A stretch of DNA of 60,000 nucleotides from Zygnema cylindricum (Eukaryota; Streptophyta; Zygnematophyceae; Zygnematales; Zygnemataceae): positions 64,001-124,000 of the forward strand of contig JBBHKE010002450.1 of assembly GCA_037447655.1 (NCBI GenBank), written 5' to 3'. Position 1 is the first letter of the stretch, and every line of letters starts with the position of its first letter. The notes below the pieces were generated by a model. It worked only from the letters and a program-made list of their open reading frames with translations, was not told the DNA's origin and searched no databases. Shown here one piece after another: positions 25,501 through 37,716 of the stretch. The position numbers were made by a program, and so were the translations under genes.

Positions 25501-27735
25501 TTACCTTATTTGTACACACAACGCGGAGTGAGCCTTCACACACGATATGGTTTGAAATCCAAAAGTTGACGCGGAAAAGGAAGCAAGCTAGACAATTAGG
25601 TAGAAGTGGAGAGTTAGATATATTGCCATCACGTCCTCAATCGCCCAACCACTCTTTGTGAATCTAATGATTTAGCATGTTGCATAAACAACTTTGTGTG
25701 ATTTGTTGCTTAGAAACCCCGAAGAACCCATGATTCTTTAAGTGAAGCATTTTGTCAGAGCCCGTGTTTTTTTGAAGCATAATCTTGGATACAGGCGTAA
25801 CGTATGTGTCCCACGACCTAGTTGTTAGTTGCTTTCGATACATTTGGTACCTTTGACATGTCTTCCGACGACGTCCTTCAAACTATGGAATCTAGTCAAA
25901 AACCCTCTCTCACCATTCACGTTGGCTCCATAAATCCATCCCCACCTCTCCACTTGCTGGTTAGTGGCAAATCATTTCAACTTGCCTTCAACGGGCACTT
26001 TTTCCTCTTCTTCGTTCTCCTTGTCATTCTCCATTTCATTTTTCTTCCCACGTCACTTTCTCTCCTTTTCTCCTTCTACTCCGTCTCCTCTTCCTCCTTT
26101 TACTTCTCGAAAATCTTATTTTTTATATGGAACATCGTCATTCAGGTCGTCTGAGTGTTCAGGTTACGGAATGATATTGACTACTACATTGGAATGAGCG
26201 TCAAAGTTTTTTTCGCCATTTAAACATATATCTCCGTGGACACTAATAGGATTATTGACCTGACGGTTGCAATGGAGAAGTAAGGATCTTATCTTCAAAC
26301 GGAAGTTGGACCCATATGAACGGAAAAGTAGTTGGCGATAAAATCATCGACACATCCACAGTGTGGTGTAGTTGTGGTAGTTTAGTAATAGAGTGAGCGA
26401 CTTCAATGTTTAGTAGCTCCTGCGATGCTTTTCGTTCATATAAATGTTCTTCTCTTACCCGCGATTGATCTGAAATAATATTGTTTCCTATTTTAAATGG
26501 TTTGCCAATCAGGTGTTATGAAAGGCAATCTGCACAGGTAAAAAGTACAATCAAGGCACATTACTGAAAGCACGACAAACAGTCACAATGTTACATGGAC
26601 CAGGCAGTCCTATTCCACGGTCCATTTTGAATTGTCAGTTTTTGTCACAGTCCACATTCTGGACTATCGTCGACAATATGAGCGGTATTCCACTAGGTTG
26701 CATATTGCTATTACAGGTATCGAATTCACTACACTAAAATTAAGTTTTGCTGTATGACTCATTGTGCGTAGCTTAACAATGTCAGGATGCATGCTTAAAC
26801 TATAGCGAGGAACATGCTCTATTACGGCTTACCGGTATCTGCCTTGAAAAATCAATTTTATTCCCCAATTTCAGGGGTCTTATGTTTTCAGTTGTTTTTC
26901 TACAAAATATAACCTGTTTCAACATTGATTGGTTTGAAATCTCCGATCATTTGATTGTACAAACATTCAGTTGATGCAAAACATGCTGGCATTTTAGAAC
27001 TTTCGAAGAGTGGTTGCAAAACATATAAATTCCCGAGACTTTCTGTTTTTCAGACTAATTTGAGAAGATAAGAGATGACTTTGACTGTAGAGAGGTAATC
27101 ACATTGAGCCACAAGATATGAACATCTGCAATTCACGGTTTTTACACACAAAGAAGGGGGATTTGATCCTCCGATGAGGTGAACATTACATCAATTTATC
27201 TAGCATATAAAGTACTAACATTCATAGGGGCTTCAAATTTGTGTACAGCGAGGAAATCTTCCACTATTATACTTGCTTATCTATTTTTTCGCATATTCAT
27301 ATATTTAAAAAAAAAGTGATCCCTTTAAAAGAAATACACACAGCCACGAGAAAGCTCCTATTGGGCATAAAACGTTAAAGCATTCCTGACGACCTAGTTT
27401 GAATTGATAAATCCACAACGCTTGTGTTCATCCTGACTATACATCTGAGGACTTTGGGATTTTCTCTGAGGTTTTTCTTATACATGGCTAGCAGGTTCTG
27501 TTAAAAGCTAAAAAAAAATGAGAGACCAAGACCAGATTATTCTAACAGTCAGAAACAGAATCGTAGAACTGAAACAGAATTAAAATTTATTGAGTGCATT
27601 CAACTGTAGTTAAATGAACAGTAACACTTAAGATTAGTTATTACACAGTAAACATTAGATTAATTACTACAAAGTAAACATTCAAATTGAAATCGAAAAC
27701 TAAAAACAAGTACAAGCCTTACTCCAAAAAAGTCC
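22426..27735. repeat. segmental duplication, copy A (about 5.3 kb)
   Basis: Two blocks are homologous and colinear with copy B: 22426-23165 matches 31871-32285, and 23294-27735 matches 32376-36780. They are separated by short non-homologous stretches. The orientation is direct and the offset is about 9.05 to 9.45 kb. Most of the length looks roughly 90 percent identical by eye, with indels; for example A has about 120 bp near 25425-25545 absent from B. From 26875 to 27735 the copies are nearly identical. I found no convincing protein in either copy: the frames do not stay open in both. The copy ends exactly at the assembly gap. Confidence 0.9.
22789..23094. mobile_element. hAT-like MITE, 306 bp, with 8-bp target duplication
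   Basis: The insertion begins CATAGTTCAAAAGTAGG and ends with the inverse, CCTACTTTTGAACTATG. It is flanked by identical CTTTGCCA copies at 22781-22788 and 23095-23102. Copy B of the duplication (about 32212-32225) has a single CTTTGCCA and no insert, so it is the empty site. An 8-bp target duplication with short inverted ends is typical of hAT transposons. No transposase is present. Internal TTGGTCCGAATGTTT-like units repeat. Confidence 0.88.
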
Positions 27736-27745
27736 NNNNNNNNNN
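27736..27745. other. assembly gap of 10 N
   Basis: Ten unknown bases join the end of duplication copy A to unrelated sequence. Confidence 1.
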
Positions 27746-28732
27746 GGAATGCGGGGTTAACTGTTAAAAGTCGCCGCACTTTTTCATGCCACGGCGAGCC
27801 AACGGGCTCAGTTAATGTCGTCAAGCGTGCACGGCGCTTCGTGTGCATCAGATTAAAGTTGCACTTTTTGCGTCGTTGTTTTGAGGGTTGAAATTGAAAA
27901 GAAGAGGAATGCTATAGCGAAATCGTGGTGAGGCAAGTTTATATACGGCCAACATGGCGCCCAAATAATGCGTCGCCCAGATGCGACAAATTGGTCAACT
28001 TGACTCCTACGACCAGCCAGATTTGTCAACACTTGTCCAAAAAGCGCAAAGGGAATAATTACGCGTTTTTCACGTTGAAATTAGACTACGTGTGCTTCGC
28101 GGCACGTGCGAACTGCTGTAATTGACTCGGGCAACCGAGCGGCACCGTACTTTTTCACGCCGCTGAAAATTGTCAATTGGGGCGTAAGGTGTACGGCCAA
28201 GGTAAGTTGCGGACCCACCCAGATTTCGCTTCGGTCACACCTAACACCATATATCGTACGGAATCATGGGAATTAAAGAACGGTCCCCATGAACTGACAG
28301 CTGGCAAATGTGTACATTTCCGCCGGGAATTTTTAAAATCCAATGCGTTTATTAAAAATTTATTCGACAACAATATAAAAAATAGTAAATCTTGGCCGTC
28401 CAAACGAGAGGATATAAATGGCCATGTCAGCATCTGACCACATCCCTTTTTAAATATTTTTTTAAGTTTTGCGAGGCAAAAGAAAAAAATCTTTCCGCCA
28501 AGTGAAAAAAATCTTCTGTATCTTATGGCAGAGAAAATTCCGACGGCCGGATGTATTGAATATCCAAAATTCCCCGCGGAAACATATGCAATTGCCGGCC
28601 GTCATCCACAGCTTTATTGCGGTGAAACTGTCAGTACGTGGCTTGCCGTACGGAGATCTGTTGATTTCGTACAAAAGCGGATTCATGTGCGAACCAAGAA
28701 AAACGTGGGATGTGTCCCTAACCCACACCCTT
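27746..28732. repeat. intergenic; possible old foldback repeat at about 28200-28730
   Basis: No gene. The segment around 28280-28345 (CTGGCAAATGTGTACATTTC, then CGCCGGGAATTTT) is related to the inverse of 28555-28610 (CGGCAATTGCATATGTTTCC, then GCGGGGAATTTT). This inverse similarity appears to extend outward on both sides at perhaps 65-70 percent. It explains why similar small frames appear on opposite strands. This is a weak, eye-made alignment. Confidence 0.35.
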
Positions 28733-28930
28733 CAACCGTGAATCGTAATTAGCGTTAATGTTTTTTTCGTCACTTAAACATATTTTCTCCGTACACACAT
28801 GTCAGTACAGATTGTGGATCTGACGGTTGCGATTGAAAGTCAATATTCTCAGCTCACAAATGGCGGTCTTAAATTGAAAATTGGACAAATGTGTACAGAG
28901 AAAAGTTGGTTTCAGTGGCGTAAAAATTAT
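28733..28930. mobile_element. TACACCG-family MITE, truncated at its right side
   Basis: The left end, AACCGTGAATCGTAATTAGC followed by GTTAATGTTTTTTTCGTCAC, matches the element at 12352-12568 across the T-run, TTAAACATATTTTCTCCGTA and the inner GTGTACAGAGAAAAG segment. Its right terminal repeat is missing. The sequence breaks at 28930, where the long inverted-repeat element starts. Confidence 0.65.
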
Positions 28931-29267
28931 GGGAATTGATCATGACAGTGACTGTTTTGGTTGCGCACAGTCACTTACGTCATTTTGTCAAAAAACGTAC
29001 GTTTGAAGTACACACATGTACAAATAAAGCACCGTTGACTACAAATTTGACAGTCAATCGGTCGGACAACTTTGACTTTCAAAATATTGTTTCAACCGCT
29101 TAAAGTTATGCCGCGCTTGCGAACGTCGACCGTCATAATAAAATTAGCAATTCACACGACCGGCGAACGTTTACGGTAACAAAACTGCGGCAACCACATG
29201 TAAATAAAAGTGTTGCAGACAATCACTTTTTGTCTTTACGCTGCAAAATTGAAACTTAATCGTATAA

Positions 29268-29605
29268 GCGTTACATTGAATTTAGACGCAAAGTGATACG
29301 AAACCTCTTTAAAGTTTAAAATAAAGTACTAAAAGTATTGTACGGAAATATTAAAACGCATGAAACAAAGTAAACTTTGTACACTATAATAAAGCAAACC
29401 GACGTAAAAATATCAATTGAAATTAAATGAAAAAAAATGCGCGTCGTCACCCGCGACTAAAATGAGCCACACTATCTACGAATCAACATTCTTACATTGA
29501 CAGTGAAATTTCGTTTCGTGCGTTTTAATATTTCCGTACAAGACTTTACAGTACTTTAGTTTAAAGCGGTTTCATTTAAATTTGCGTCTAAATTCAATGT
29601 AACGC
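29268..29605. mobile_element. MITE of 338 bp with about 95-bp inverted ends, TAA target duplication
   Basis: The left end GCGTTACATTGAATTTAGAC and the right end GTCTAAATTCAATGTAACGC are exact inverses. The match continues inward to TTGTACGGAAATATTAAAAC on one side and GTTTTAATATTTCCGTACAA on the other. TAA flanks both sides (29265-29267 and 29606-29608). A 3-bp TAA duplication is typical of PIF/Harbinger (Tourist-like) MITEs. It sits inside the left part of the foldback element. Confidence 0.85.
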
Positions 29606-29608
29606 TAA

Positions 29609-31507
29609 GGGTACGTCCCTATGTATTAAAGTATCTACTGTTCTCTGTCTTTTTGCCCTAAAACTTAGGGAACTTTGACAAAAACTTTAGCTGTACGAGA
29701 AAATCAATTTTACCAAAGGAAAGTAAACGCCAATTCATACTTTGGATGTACGGCGTGTTTGTCGTCATGTGAACGCATTTTGGCGTTTTACCCTTTTCGA
29801 CCCCCGGGCAAGAGAATCCAGCCCAAGAAAAAACTTCATCCAAAATCACCTCGAGAGGGTGATTTTAGTTCAAGTGCCTCCCAAACAGCGAATGGAAAAT
29901 GACCCACGCACGCGCCACAAGAGTGTGAAAGTTTGAGGACGAGGGAGAGTCTTCGCTATTTTCCTCCGTGCGCGTCACGCGCATGTACGGAAAAAAATAT
30001 ACAGGGGTCTCGGACCTCCACTTTCAATCATGGGGTCTTTCGCAAAATTTTAGGCAGTCGTCGCCTCTCCCCTCTCCCTCTCACACCATCGCTTTTATCT
30101 CACACTTATTAGAATGAGACACGACAAAACTGGTATAAAATGAAAGATATTTTAAAAATGTTAATTTTGACAATTTTTAGGTTTTTTTTTAATGGCAAGT
30201 CGAGCGAGAAAAGTAGAAAAAAACGAAATCGGAAAACCGTGGCAGACAATATAGAATCGGTGACGTTGACGTTGTCATAAGTGAGCGTGATGTCACAATA
30301 TCACCAAACCCTAAACATCTACGATTTCACAAAAATCTGGGCGTTTACAACTGTCGCTATTTTTGTTGGCATCATTAATCGTCGGAAGTTTCCTAGACGC
30401 CTTCAATCGTAACAAGTTGTACCCGCGTCTACAATCGTCACATTCCAAAGTTCCGATTTCATTTTCGCACTTAAGGGGGTGTCCCCATGTTTTAAAGTAC
30501 ATACTTTTCTCTGTCTTTTTGCCCTAAAATTCAGGGAACTTTGACAAAAACTTTAGCCGTACGAGAAAATCGTTTTTACCAAAGTACAGTGAACGTGAAT
30601 TCATACTTTGAATGTACGGCGTGTTTGTCGTCATGTGAACGCATTTTGGCGTTTTCCCCTTTTCGACCCCCGAGCAAGAGAATCCAGCCCAAAAAAAAAC
30701 TTCATTTAAAATCACCTCGAGGAGGTGATTTTAGTTAAAGTACAGCCCAAACAACGAATGAAAAACGACCCACGCGCGCGCCACACGAGTGGGAAAATTT
30801 TAGGGCGAAGGAGAGTCCTCACTATTTTTCTCCGTGCCCGTCACGCGCATGTACGGAAAAAAATTTGCAGGGGTCTCGGACCTCAACTTCCATTCATGGG
30901 TCTTTTTCAAATTTTTTGCGCCGTCGTCGCCTCTCCCCTCTCCCTCTCACACTATCGCTGTCATCTCACACTTTTTAGAACGAGGCACGACAGTATTGAT
31001 ATAAAATGAAAGATCTTTGTTTTTTTTTTTTTGAAAATTTTTAAGTTTTTTTTAATGGCAAATCGAGTGAAAAAAGTCGAAAAAACGAAATCGAGAAACC
31101 ATGGCGGAAAGTTCTTGAATCAGTGACGTCGACGTTGTCACAAGTGAGCGTGACGTCACAATATCACCAAACCCTAAACATCTACAATTTCATAAAATCT
31201 AGGCGTCTACAACTGTCGCTATTTTTGTTGGCGTCACCAATCGTCGGAAGTTTCGTAGTCGCCTTCAATCGTCACAAAGTTGTACCTACGTCTACAACCG
31301 TCACATTTCAAAGTTCCGATTTCATTTTCGCACATTGGGACGCTCTTCAAAGTAGTACGGAGAATCTTCACTACAGTCCAAAATACTTTATCAAAGTACC
31401 GATTACATGGGGACACCCCCTAAGGGACGCTCCTCAAAGTAGTACGGAGAATCTTTACTATAGTCCAAAATACTTTATCAAAGATCCGATTGCATGGGGG
31501 CGTACCC
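29609..31507. mobile_element. Tourist-like element, outer copy (about 950 bp), split by a second copy of itself
   Basis: The left end is GGGTACGTCCCTATGTA and the right end, inverted, is GGGTACGCCCCCATGCA. The left part (29609-30474) aligns throughout with 30475-31335, and the right part (31424-31507) with the end of the inner copy. Removing the inner copy and one TAA leaves about 950 bp, the same size as the inner copy. A minus-strand frame of 63 codons (29849-29658) recurs in the inner copy but shows no known domain. Confidence 0.8.
30475..31420. mobile_element. Tourist-like element, inner copy, 946 bp, inserted in the outer copy
   Basis: Inverted ends are GGGGGTGTCCCCATGT and ACATGGGGACACCCCC. 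TAA is present immediately on both sides (30472-30474 and 31421-31423), which is the PIF/Harbinger-type target duplication. The outer copy is continuous across the site, because CGCACTT-TAAGGGACGCTC matches the uninterrupted CGCACAT-TGGGACGCTC inside the inner copy at about 31330-31346. No transposase is encoded. Confidence 0.85.
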
Positions 31508-31870
31508 TTAGATGATTAAATTTCAATTTTGCGGCTAAGTGCTCTCACTGTGGAGCTCACGTAAAGACAAAAAGTGACTGTCTACCACACTTTTATTTAC
31601 ATGTGACTGCCGCAGTTTTGTTACCGTAAACGTTCGCCGGCCGTATGAATTGCTAATTTTATTATGACGGTCCACATCCGCAAGCGCGATAAATTTTTAA
31701 GCGGTTGAAACAATACTTTGAAAGTCACAGTTGTCCAACCGATTGACTGTCAAATTTGTAACTCAACGGTACTTTATTTGTACCAATATGTACTTCAAAT
31801 GAACAATTTTTGACAAAGTGACGTAAGTGACTGTGCGCAACCAAAACAGTCACTGTCATGATCAATTCCC

Positions 31871-34800
31871 TATTTTAGATGCGAGGATGAAAATTCAAGG
31901 GGCACCTTCACAATGGCAGTGACGCAAATAACGACAGACAAAGTGTACCGTACACTAAAATACTATACTTTATTGCAACGGTGAATGCAGTCACAGCCTC
32001 AAACTGTCAAATCCTGTGGAATCCTGATCTCACCAAAATTTGGTGGTTCAATTCAAGGTTTTCGCTACTGTACGGAGTTGCACTGTACTGCAATGTTTGT
32101 TGCGTATCGAATGGGACCCACAATTGAAGTTTTCGGTTTTCCATAGTGGGAAGTATCCGATGTACCAATTATTTTTTGCGAATTGACATAATACGATATG
32201 AAACTTGTTTTTCGCTTTGCCATCGCGGCAAACGCTCTATCATGGCCATTCGTGTACACCGTGAATCGCCATTACCGTTAATAATATAATTTTCGTAGTT
32301 TGTTCTCATTGACCCTTGTACAAAATAGTGTTAATTATGCTAACTGTATTTCCCCTAACCCTAGTGTAAAGAGCGGTTTCGATAAGTTATATGGGGCGTA
32401 GAGTCTTGTTCTTCACTTATTATGGCAATCCTACATATGAGTGAATAACACTTTATAAAAAACACCTTTTAACAATTATTTGTTGGTTTGTACTTAATGA
32501 GTTAGGAGCTTGCATTCAACCCAAATGACCCACGTGGTTATCCAATCCAAGTTCCTTAGCAAAGACATCTACTAGCATTCAATTTATTTTGATACTGCAA
32601 CAACATTGGCTTAATTCTAACGAGTCTAGCCGGTTTTGACACATGAATTACGAATTTAAAAATGGAATGTTGTTGTCAACCCACGAGGATGTTGTGAGAC
32701 ATATGTTTCCAAGACATTCTCGACTCATACCCACATTAGGAATATTCTCTCAGACGACAATGTGAATATTTTACACATGATTAATCGTTTCCAATCAACC
32801 AAATATTCTTTTTGTTCCTAACTCCCATTGTTTTTTTGTCGGAGGACCTATGTGCCACGTCGTTATCTATGAATCGGCAAAACCAAAGTGACCTTCTAGC
32901 GGTTCCTCTAAGTGCCTTGGTTTATTGTTTTTACAAGTTTTTCATTCCTTGTTACCATCAAAGATTTGCGTACGATTGACCTCTGAATGGAAATATCTAC
33001 CCCTCTCATTTGGATTTTGAATATTTACCAATTTTGTTGAACGTGTTATGTGTTAAGGTCTAATTCCACTTTCCCTCTCTCTTCCAAAATTGACTTCATC
33101 CGTCTTAAAAAAAGGCATTGAAGCACTGGTTTCACTTTTTAAAGCCCAGTTTTATGTCACCCATGTTGGATGATATTTCTCAATGCCAATATCGTTATAT
33201 TATTTCCTAACTCGCAAATGGCCTTCACTTTTACATTAAATTGTTGACTATAATCCTCACTATCTTTAGTTTACACCAGACACTATTTTGTTTTCATATC
33301 TTACAAACATTAACAGTCGCTTCCTTCTAACCTACATTAGCTTATGGCCCATGGTATCTCTTACCGTGGGAATGACCACCTGCTCGTAGATAAGTAGTTT
33401 CATAACGTTGCCTGTCATTATTCGAGTTATTGGAAAAAATTTGGAAAAGTTTTCTCGAAAGAGTGTTGGCCACAGGTAAGGAGGAAGAAATCCAAAACAG
33501 CTCCTAAACAACTAAAGTCATACATAACAATGAGTTGTACATAACCACTCCCATTCTTTAATAGTCGACCGAATGACGTGCGACCACTTTAACATTTTTA
33601 GGCGCTTGACCAATAGTTGTATCGGAGGAAAGGTTGAATAAAACAATGTCATCGAGAATACAAGGGGCAACATAGTGTAATACGTTATCAACTTGACGCG
33701 AAAGAATAATATGTGAAACATATCGTCGAACAAAGAACGGTCACACAGGTATTTCGAATAGAGTCATGTACTTCGATCAACTCTTTTTCATGGGAGCAAC
33801 GAAGCACATAGACTCTATTAGGGTTGGAGATCACACCGCACGAGTAAACGAGAGAGCCACGTACATGTGGATGAGGGATTAAGGACGATTGAGAAGGCGT
33901 GAAATGTAGCGTGGAAACAAGGACTACAATTATACAAGTCATATGCTCTTAATTCACACAAACACCAGTCATTGCTTAGAGCAAATAACTATTAAAAGTT
34001 TAGTCTATTATAGGCATATAAGCTTGATTTTTGTATAAATGACAATGCAAGCCACATTTATGGGAAGTCGGGTATTGGTTAAGTATGTCATCACACGATG
34101 GTTTCTTTATATAACATCCTCGTTTTTGTCATGTGGTCTTTAAGGTGGATGAGGGATCGTTACCTTCAATCATATTAATTACATACGAGATTGCTCTTCT
34201 TGGTGTAAGCACATAGAAAAGTTCCACGATTTCCATCTCAGTTCAGGAATTCATTGACGAGTCAAACAACGGCATGTGGAGAAGGTCACCGTCGTTGCTA
34301 CAAGCGACACCTTTTTTTATAGCACATCAACTACTTCTCTCCTGTTCGAGGCTAATCTGGCCATGCTATGGTTGACCCCTCAACACACAATCCACTTACA
34401 CACTATTGTTTATGGTTCGAAATCCAAATGTTGACGTGGAAAGGGGAGCAAGCTAGATAGTTAGGTAGAAGTGGAGAGTTAGCTATATTACCACCATGTC
34501 CTCAATCGCCCAACCATTCTTTGTGGATCCAATGATTTAGCACGTTGCAGAAAGAACTTTGTGTGATTTATTGCTTAGAAACCCCGAAGAATTCGTGATT
34601 ATTTAAGTGGAGCATTTTGTAAGAGCAAATTTTATTAGAGTGTTTTTTTGAAGCATAACCTTAGATACAGGCGTAACGTATGTGTCCCACGGCCTAGTTG
34701 TTAGTTGCTTTCGATACATTCGGTACCTTTGACATGTCTTCTGACCGCGTCCTTCAAACTATGGAATCTAGTCAAAAGACCCTCTCTCACCTTTCGCGTT

Positions 34801-36780
34801 GGCTCCATAAACCCACTCCCACCTCTCCTCTTGCTGGTTTAGCGGCAATTCATTTCAATTGGCTTTCAACAGGCACTTTCTCCTCTTCTTCGTTCTCCTT
34901 GTCATTCTCCATTTCATTTTTCTTCCCACGTCACTTTCTCTTTTTTTTCTCCTTCTTCTCCGTCTTCTCTTCCTCCTTTTACTTCTCGAAAATCTTATTT
35001 TTCTCTTCCTTTTTCATCTCCTCTTCCTCTTTCTCCTTCTCATTTTCCTCCCTTTTATTCTCTTCCTCTTTCCTCCCAACCATTATTAAAAGAAGCAGCG
35101 TTGAATTTTGCGACATACTGGCACACAAGTGCGTAAGTGTGATAACGTAGGCCTTTGGGTTTGGGTTATGGAACAACGTCATTCAGGTCGGCTGAGTGTT
35201 CAGGTTACGGAATGATATTGACTACTACATTGGAATGAGCGTCAAAGTTTTTTTCGCCATTTAAAACAATATCTCCATGGACACTGATTGGATTGTCGAC
35301 CTGACGGTTGCAATGTAGAAGTAAGGATCTTATCTTCAAACGGAAGTTGGACCCATATGAACCGAAAAGAAGTTGGCGATAAAATCGTAAACACATCCAC
35401 AGTGTGGTGTAGTTGTGGTAGTTTAGTAATAGAGTGAGCGTCTTCAATGTTTCTTAGCTCCTGCGATGCTTTTCGTTCATATAAATGTTCATCTCTTACC
35501 CGTGATTGATATGAAATAAACTGTTTCCTATTTTAAATGGTTTGCCAATCAGGTGTTATGAATGGCAATCTGCACAGCTAAAAAGTACAATCAAGGCTTT
35601 ACTGAAAGCGCTGCAAACAGTCACAATGTTACATGGACCAGGCAGCCTTTTTATTCCACGGTCCATATTGAATTGTCAGTTTTTGTCACAAACCACATTC
35701 TGGACTATCGTCGACGATATGAGCAGTAGTCCACTAGGTTGCATGTTGCTATTACAGGTATTGAATTCACTACACTAAATTAGGTTGTGCTACATGACTC
35801 ATTGTGCGCAGCTTAACAATGTTGGGGTGCATGCTTAAACTAGAGCGAGGAACATGCTCTAGTACGGCTTACCAGTATCTGCCTTGTAAATTTCATTTTA
35901 TTCCCCAATTTCAAGGGTCTTATGTTTTCAGTTGTTTTTCTACAAAATATAACCTGTTTCAACATTGATTGGTTTGAAATCTCCGATCATTTGATTGTAC
36001 AAACATTCAGTTGATGCAAAACATGCTGGCATTTTAGAACTTTCGAAGAGTGGTTGCAAAACATATAAATTCCCGAGACTTTCTGTTTTTCAGACTAATT
36101 TGAGAAGATAAGAGATGACTTTGACTGTAGAGAGGTAATCACATTGAGCCACAAGATATGAACATCTGCAATTCACGGTTTTTACACACAAAGAAGGGGG
36201 ATTTGATCCTCCGATGAGGTGAACATTACATCAATTTATCTAGCATATAAAGTACTAACATTCATAGGGGCTTCAAATTTGTGTACAGCGAGGATATCTT
36301 CCACTATTATACTTGCTTAGCTATTTTTTCGCATATTCATATAGACCATTTTAAAAAAAAGTGATCCCTTTAAAAGAAATACACACAGCCACGAGAAAGC
36401 TCCTATAGGGCATAAAAAGTTAAAGCATTCCTGACGATCTAGTTTGAATTGATAAATTCACAACGCTTGTGTTCATCCTGACTATACATCTGAGGACTTT
36501 GGGATTTTCTCTGAGGTTTTTCTTATACATGGCTAGCAGGTTCTGTTAAAAGCTAAAAAAAAATGAGAGACCAAGACCAGATTATTCTAACAGTCAGAAA
36601 CAGAATCGTAGAACTGAAACAGAATTAAAATTTATTGAGTGCATTCAACTGTAGTTAAATGAACAGTAACACTTAAGATTAGTTATTACACAGTAAACAT
36701 TAGATTAATTACTACAAAGTAAACATTCAAATTGAAATCGAAAACTAAAAACAAGTACAAGCCTTACTCCAAAAAAGTCC
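31871..36780. repeat. segmental duplication, copy B (about 4.9 kb)
   Basis: This is the second copy of the region described at 22426-27735, in the same orientation. It begins immediately at the right end of the foldback element and lacks the 306-bp hAT-like insertion of copy A. It contains about 170 bp near 34990-35165 that copy A lacks. The last part (35915-36780) is almost identical to copy A. No supportable gene. Confidence 0.9.
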
Positions 36781-37716
36781 TAGGAAGTGTTTCTTTTGAA
36801 GAAAGTTGAAAGGTTTGGAAACATATGGTACAATACGTGTATCATGTGTTTTAAGGTTTAAAGTGAGGTGCAACTTTGTGAAACAATGTCACATTTGTGA
36901 TGAAGTCACACTAATCATTTCCAAGGAACAAGGGAAAAAAAATATAAAATCTTATTAAAGATACAATGTCAAACATTAAGCTCACTCTGCAGTATGCATG
37001 AGATAGACCTGCACCAATTTTAGCCCTCGAAAAAAAAAGAACTACACACCTTTGTCTACATTTTACTTTTTTTGCTGTTACTATGCTTCACACTGGTCAA
37101 AATTATTTTTTTCGAACGGAACTGTTTGTCAGTGTAGATGTTGTGAAATAAATTTGTTTTGAACTCCTGTAATTCCATGTACAGGTGAATTGTTGAGATG
37201 TCTTTATGTCGGTTCTCACAAGCTTTTATTTACTTAGTAAACAACTCTGATGAACCTGAATTAAATATCTCTGTCAAATACATAGAGCCCAAAATTCAGT
37301 TGTGCACAAAATTGTGATTTTACCTCGAAACTTTTCTCCCCATTGTTTTGTTTGTTTTACGGTCTGACTTTAATTTGAAGTGAAATGCAGTTAACTAAAA
37401 GCTTATATTGTCAGTTTATGACTTCCATATCTGTTTTACAAGTCTTCAAGTCCTCAAACCAGAAGCTTATCGAGCCCAGGACAATGCATCTAGAAAACTC
37501 AACAACCTCAATTTCCCAACCACTGTCCAACAAACAGAAACAACAACACCACCAAACAAAACAAAAACTGTCACCACTATAGACAAAAAACATGTGGCCT
37601 TTCCGCATGCTAATCCAAATGCGATTGACTCCCATTTAAATTAACTTCCTTTTTGACGAACTCCCTTTTTATTACTCCCTTTGCATGAGATTAAAGCTGT
37701 TGCAACCACTCCGGGT
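36781..37716. other. intergenic, 3' flank of the RAP1-like gene
   Basis: No coding signal or element ends recognised. The part next to 37717 should hold the 3' untranslated region of the minus-strand RAP1-like gene. Confidence 0.5.

Larger units (their letters stand above)
28931..31870. mobile_element. foldback element with about 335-360-bp inverted arms, filled with nested insertions
   Basis: The left arm (28931-29264) begins GGGAATTGATCATGACAGTG. The right arm (about 31508-31870) ends with its inverse, CACTGTCATGATCAATTCCC. The match continues through AACAAAACTGCGGCA / TGCCGCAGTTTTGTT to TTTTGTCTTTACG / CGTAAAGACAAAA and GCAAAATTGAAA / TTTCAATTTTGC. Arms are mildly diverged. They would meet almost without spacer if the inserts at their centre were removed, so the ancestral element was a palindrome of about 0.7 kb. 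TAT stands on both outer sides and may be a 3-bp target duplication. No transposase is encoded. Confidence 0.9.

Noticed and set aside
29658-30715. Two related 63-codon minus-strand frames (29849-29658 and 30715-30524)
   Set aside because: They are the same part of two copies of the Tourist-like element; similarity follows from the DNA repeat and does not show protein selection.
22426-36780. Frames in the segmental duplication, for example 24957-24664 minus and 25822-26154 plus, partly shared by copy B
   Set aside because: Shared stretches are broken by frameshifts and stops in one or both copies, and no retroelement or host domain is recognisable.
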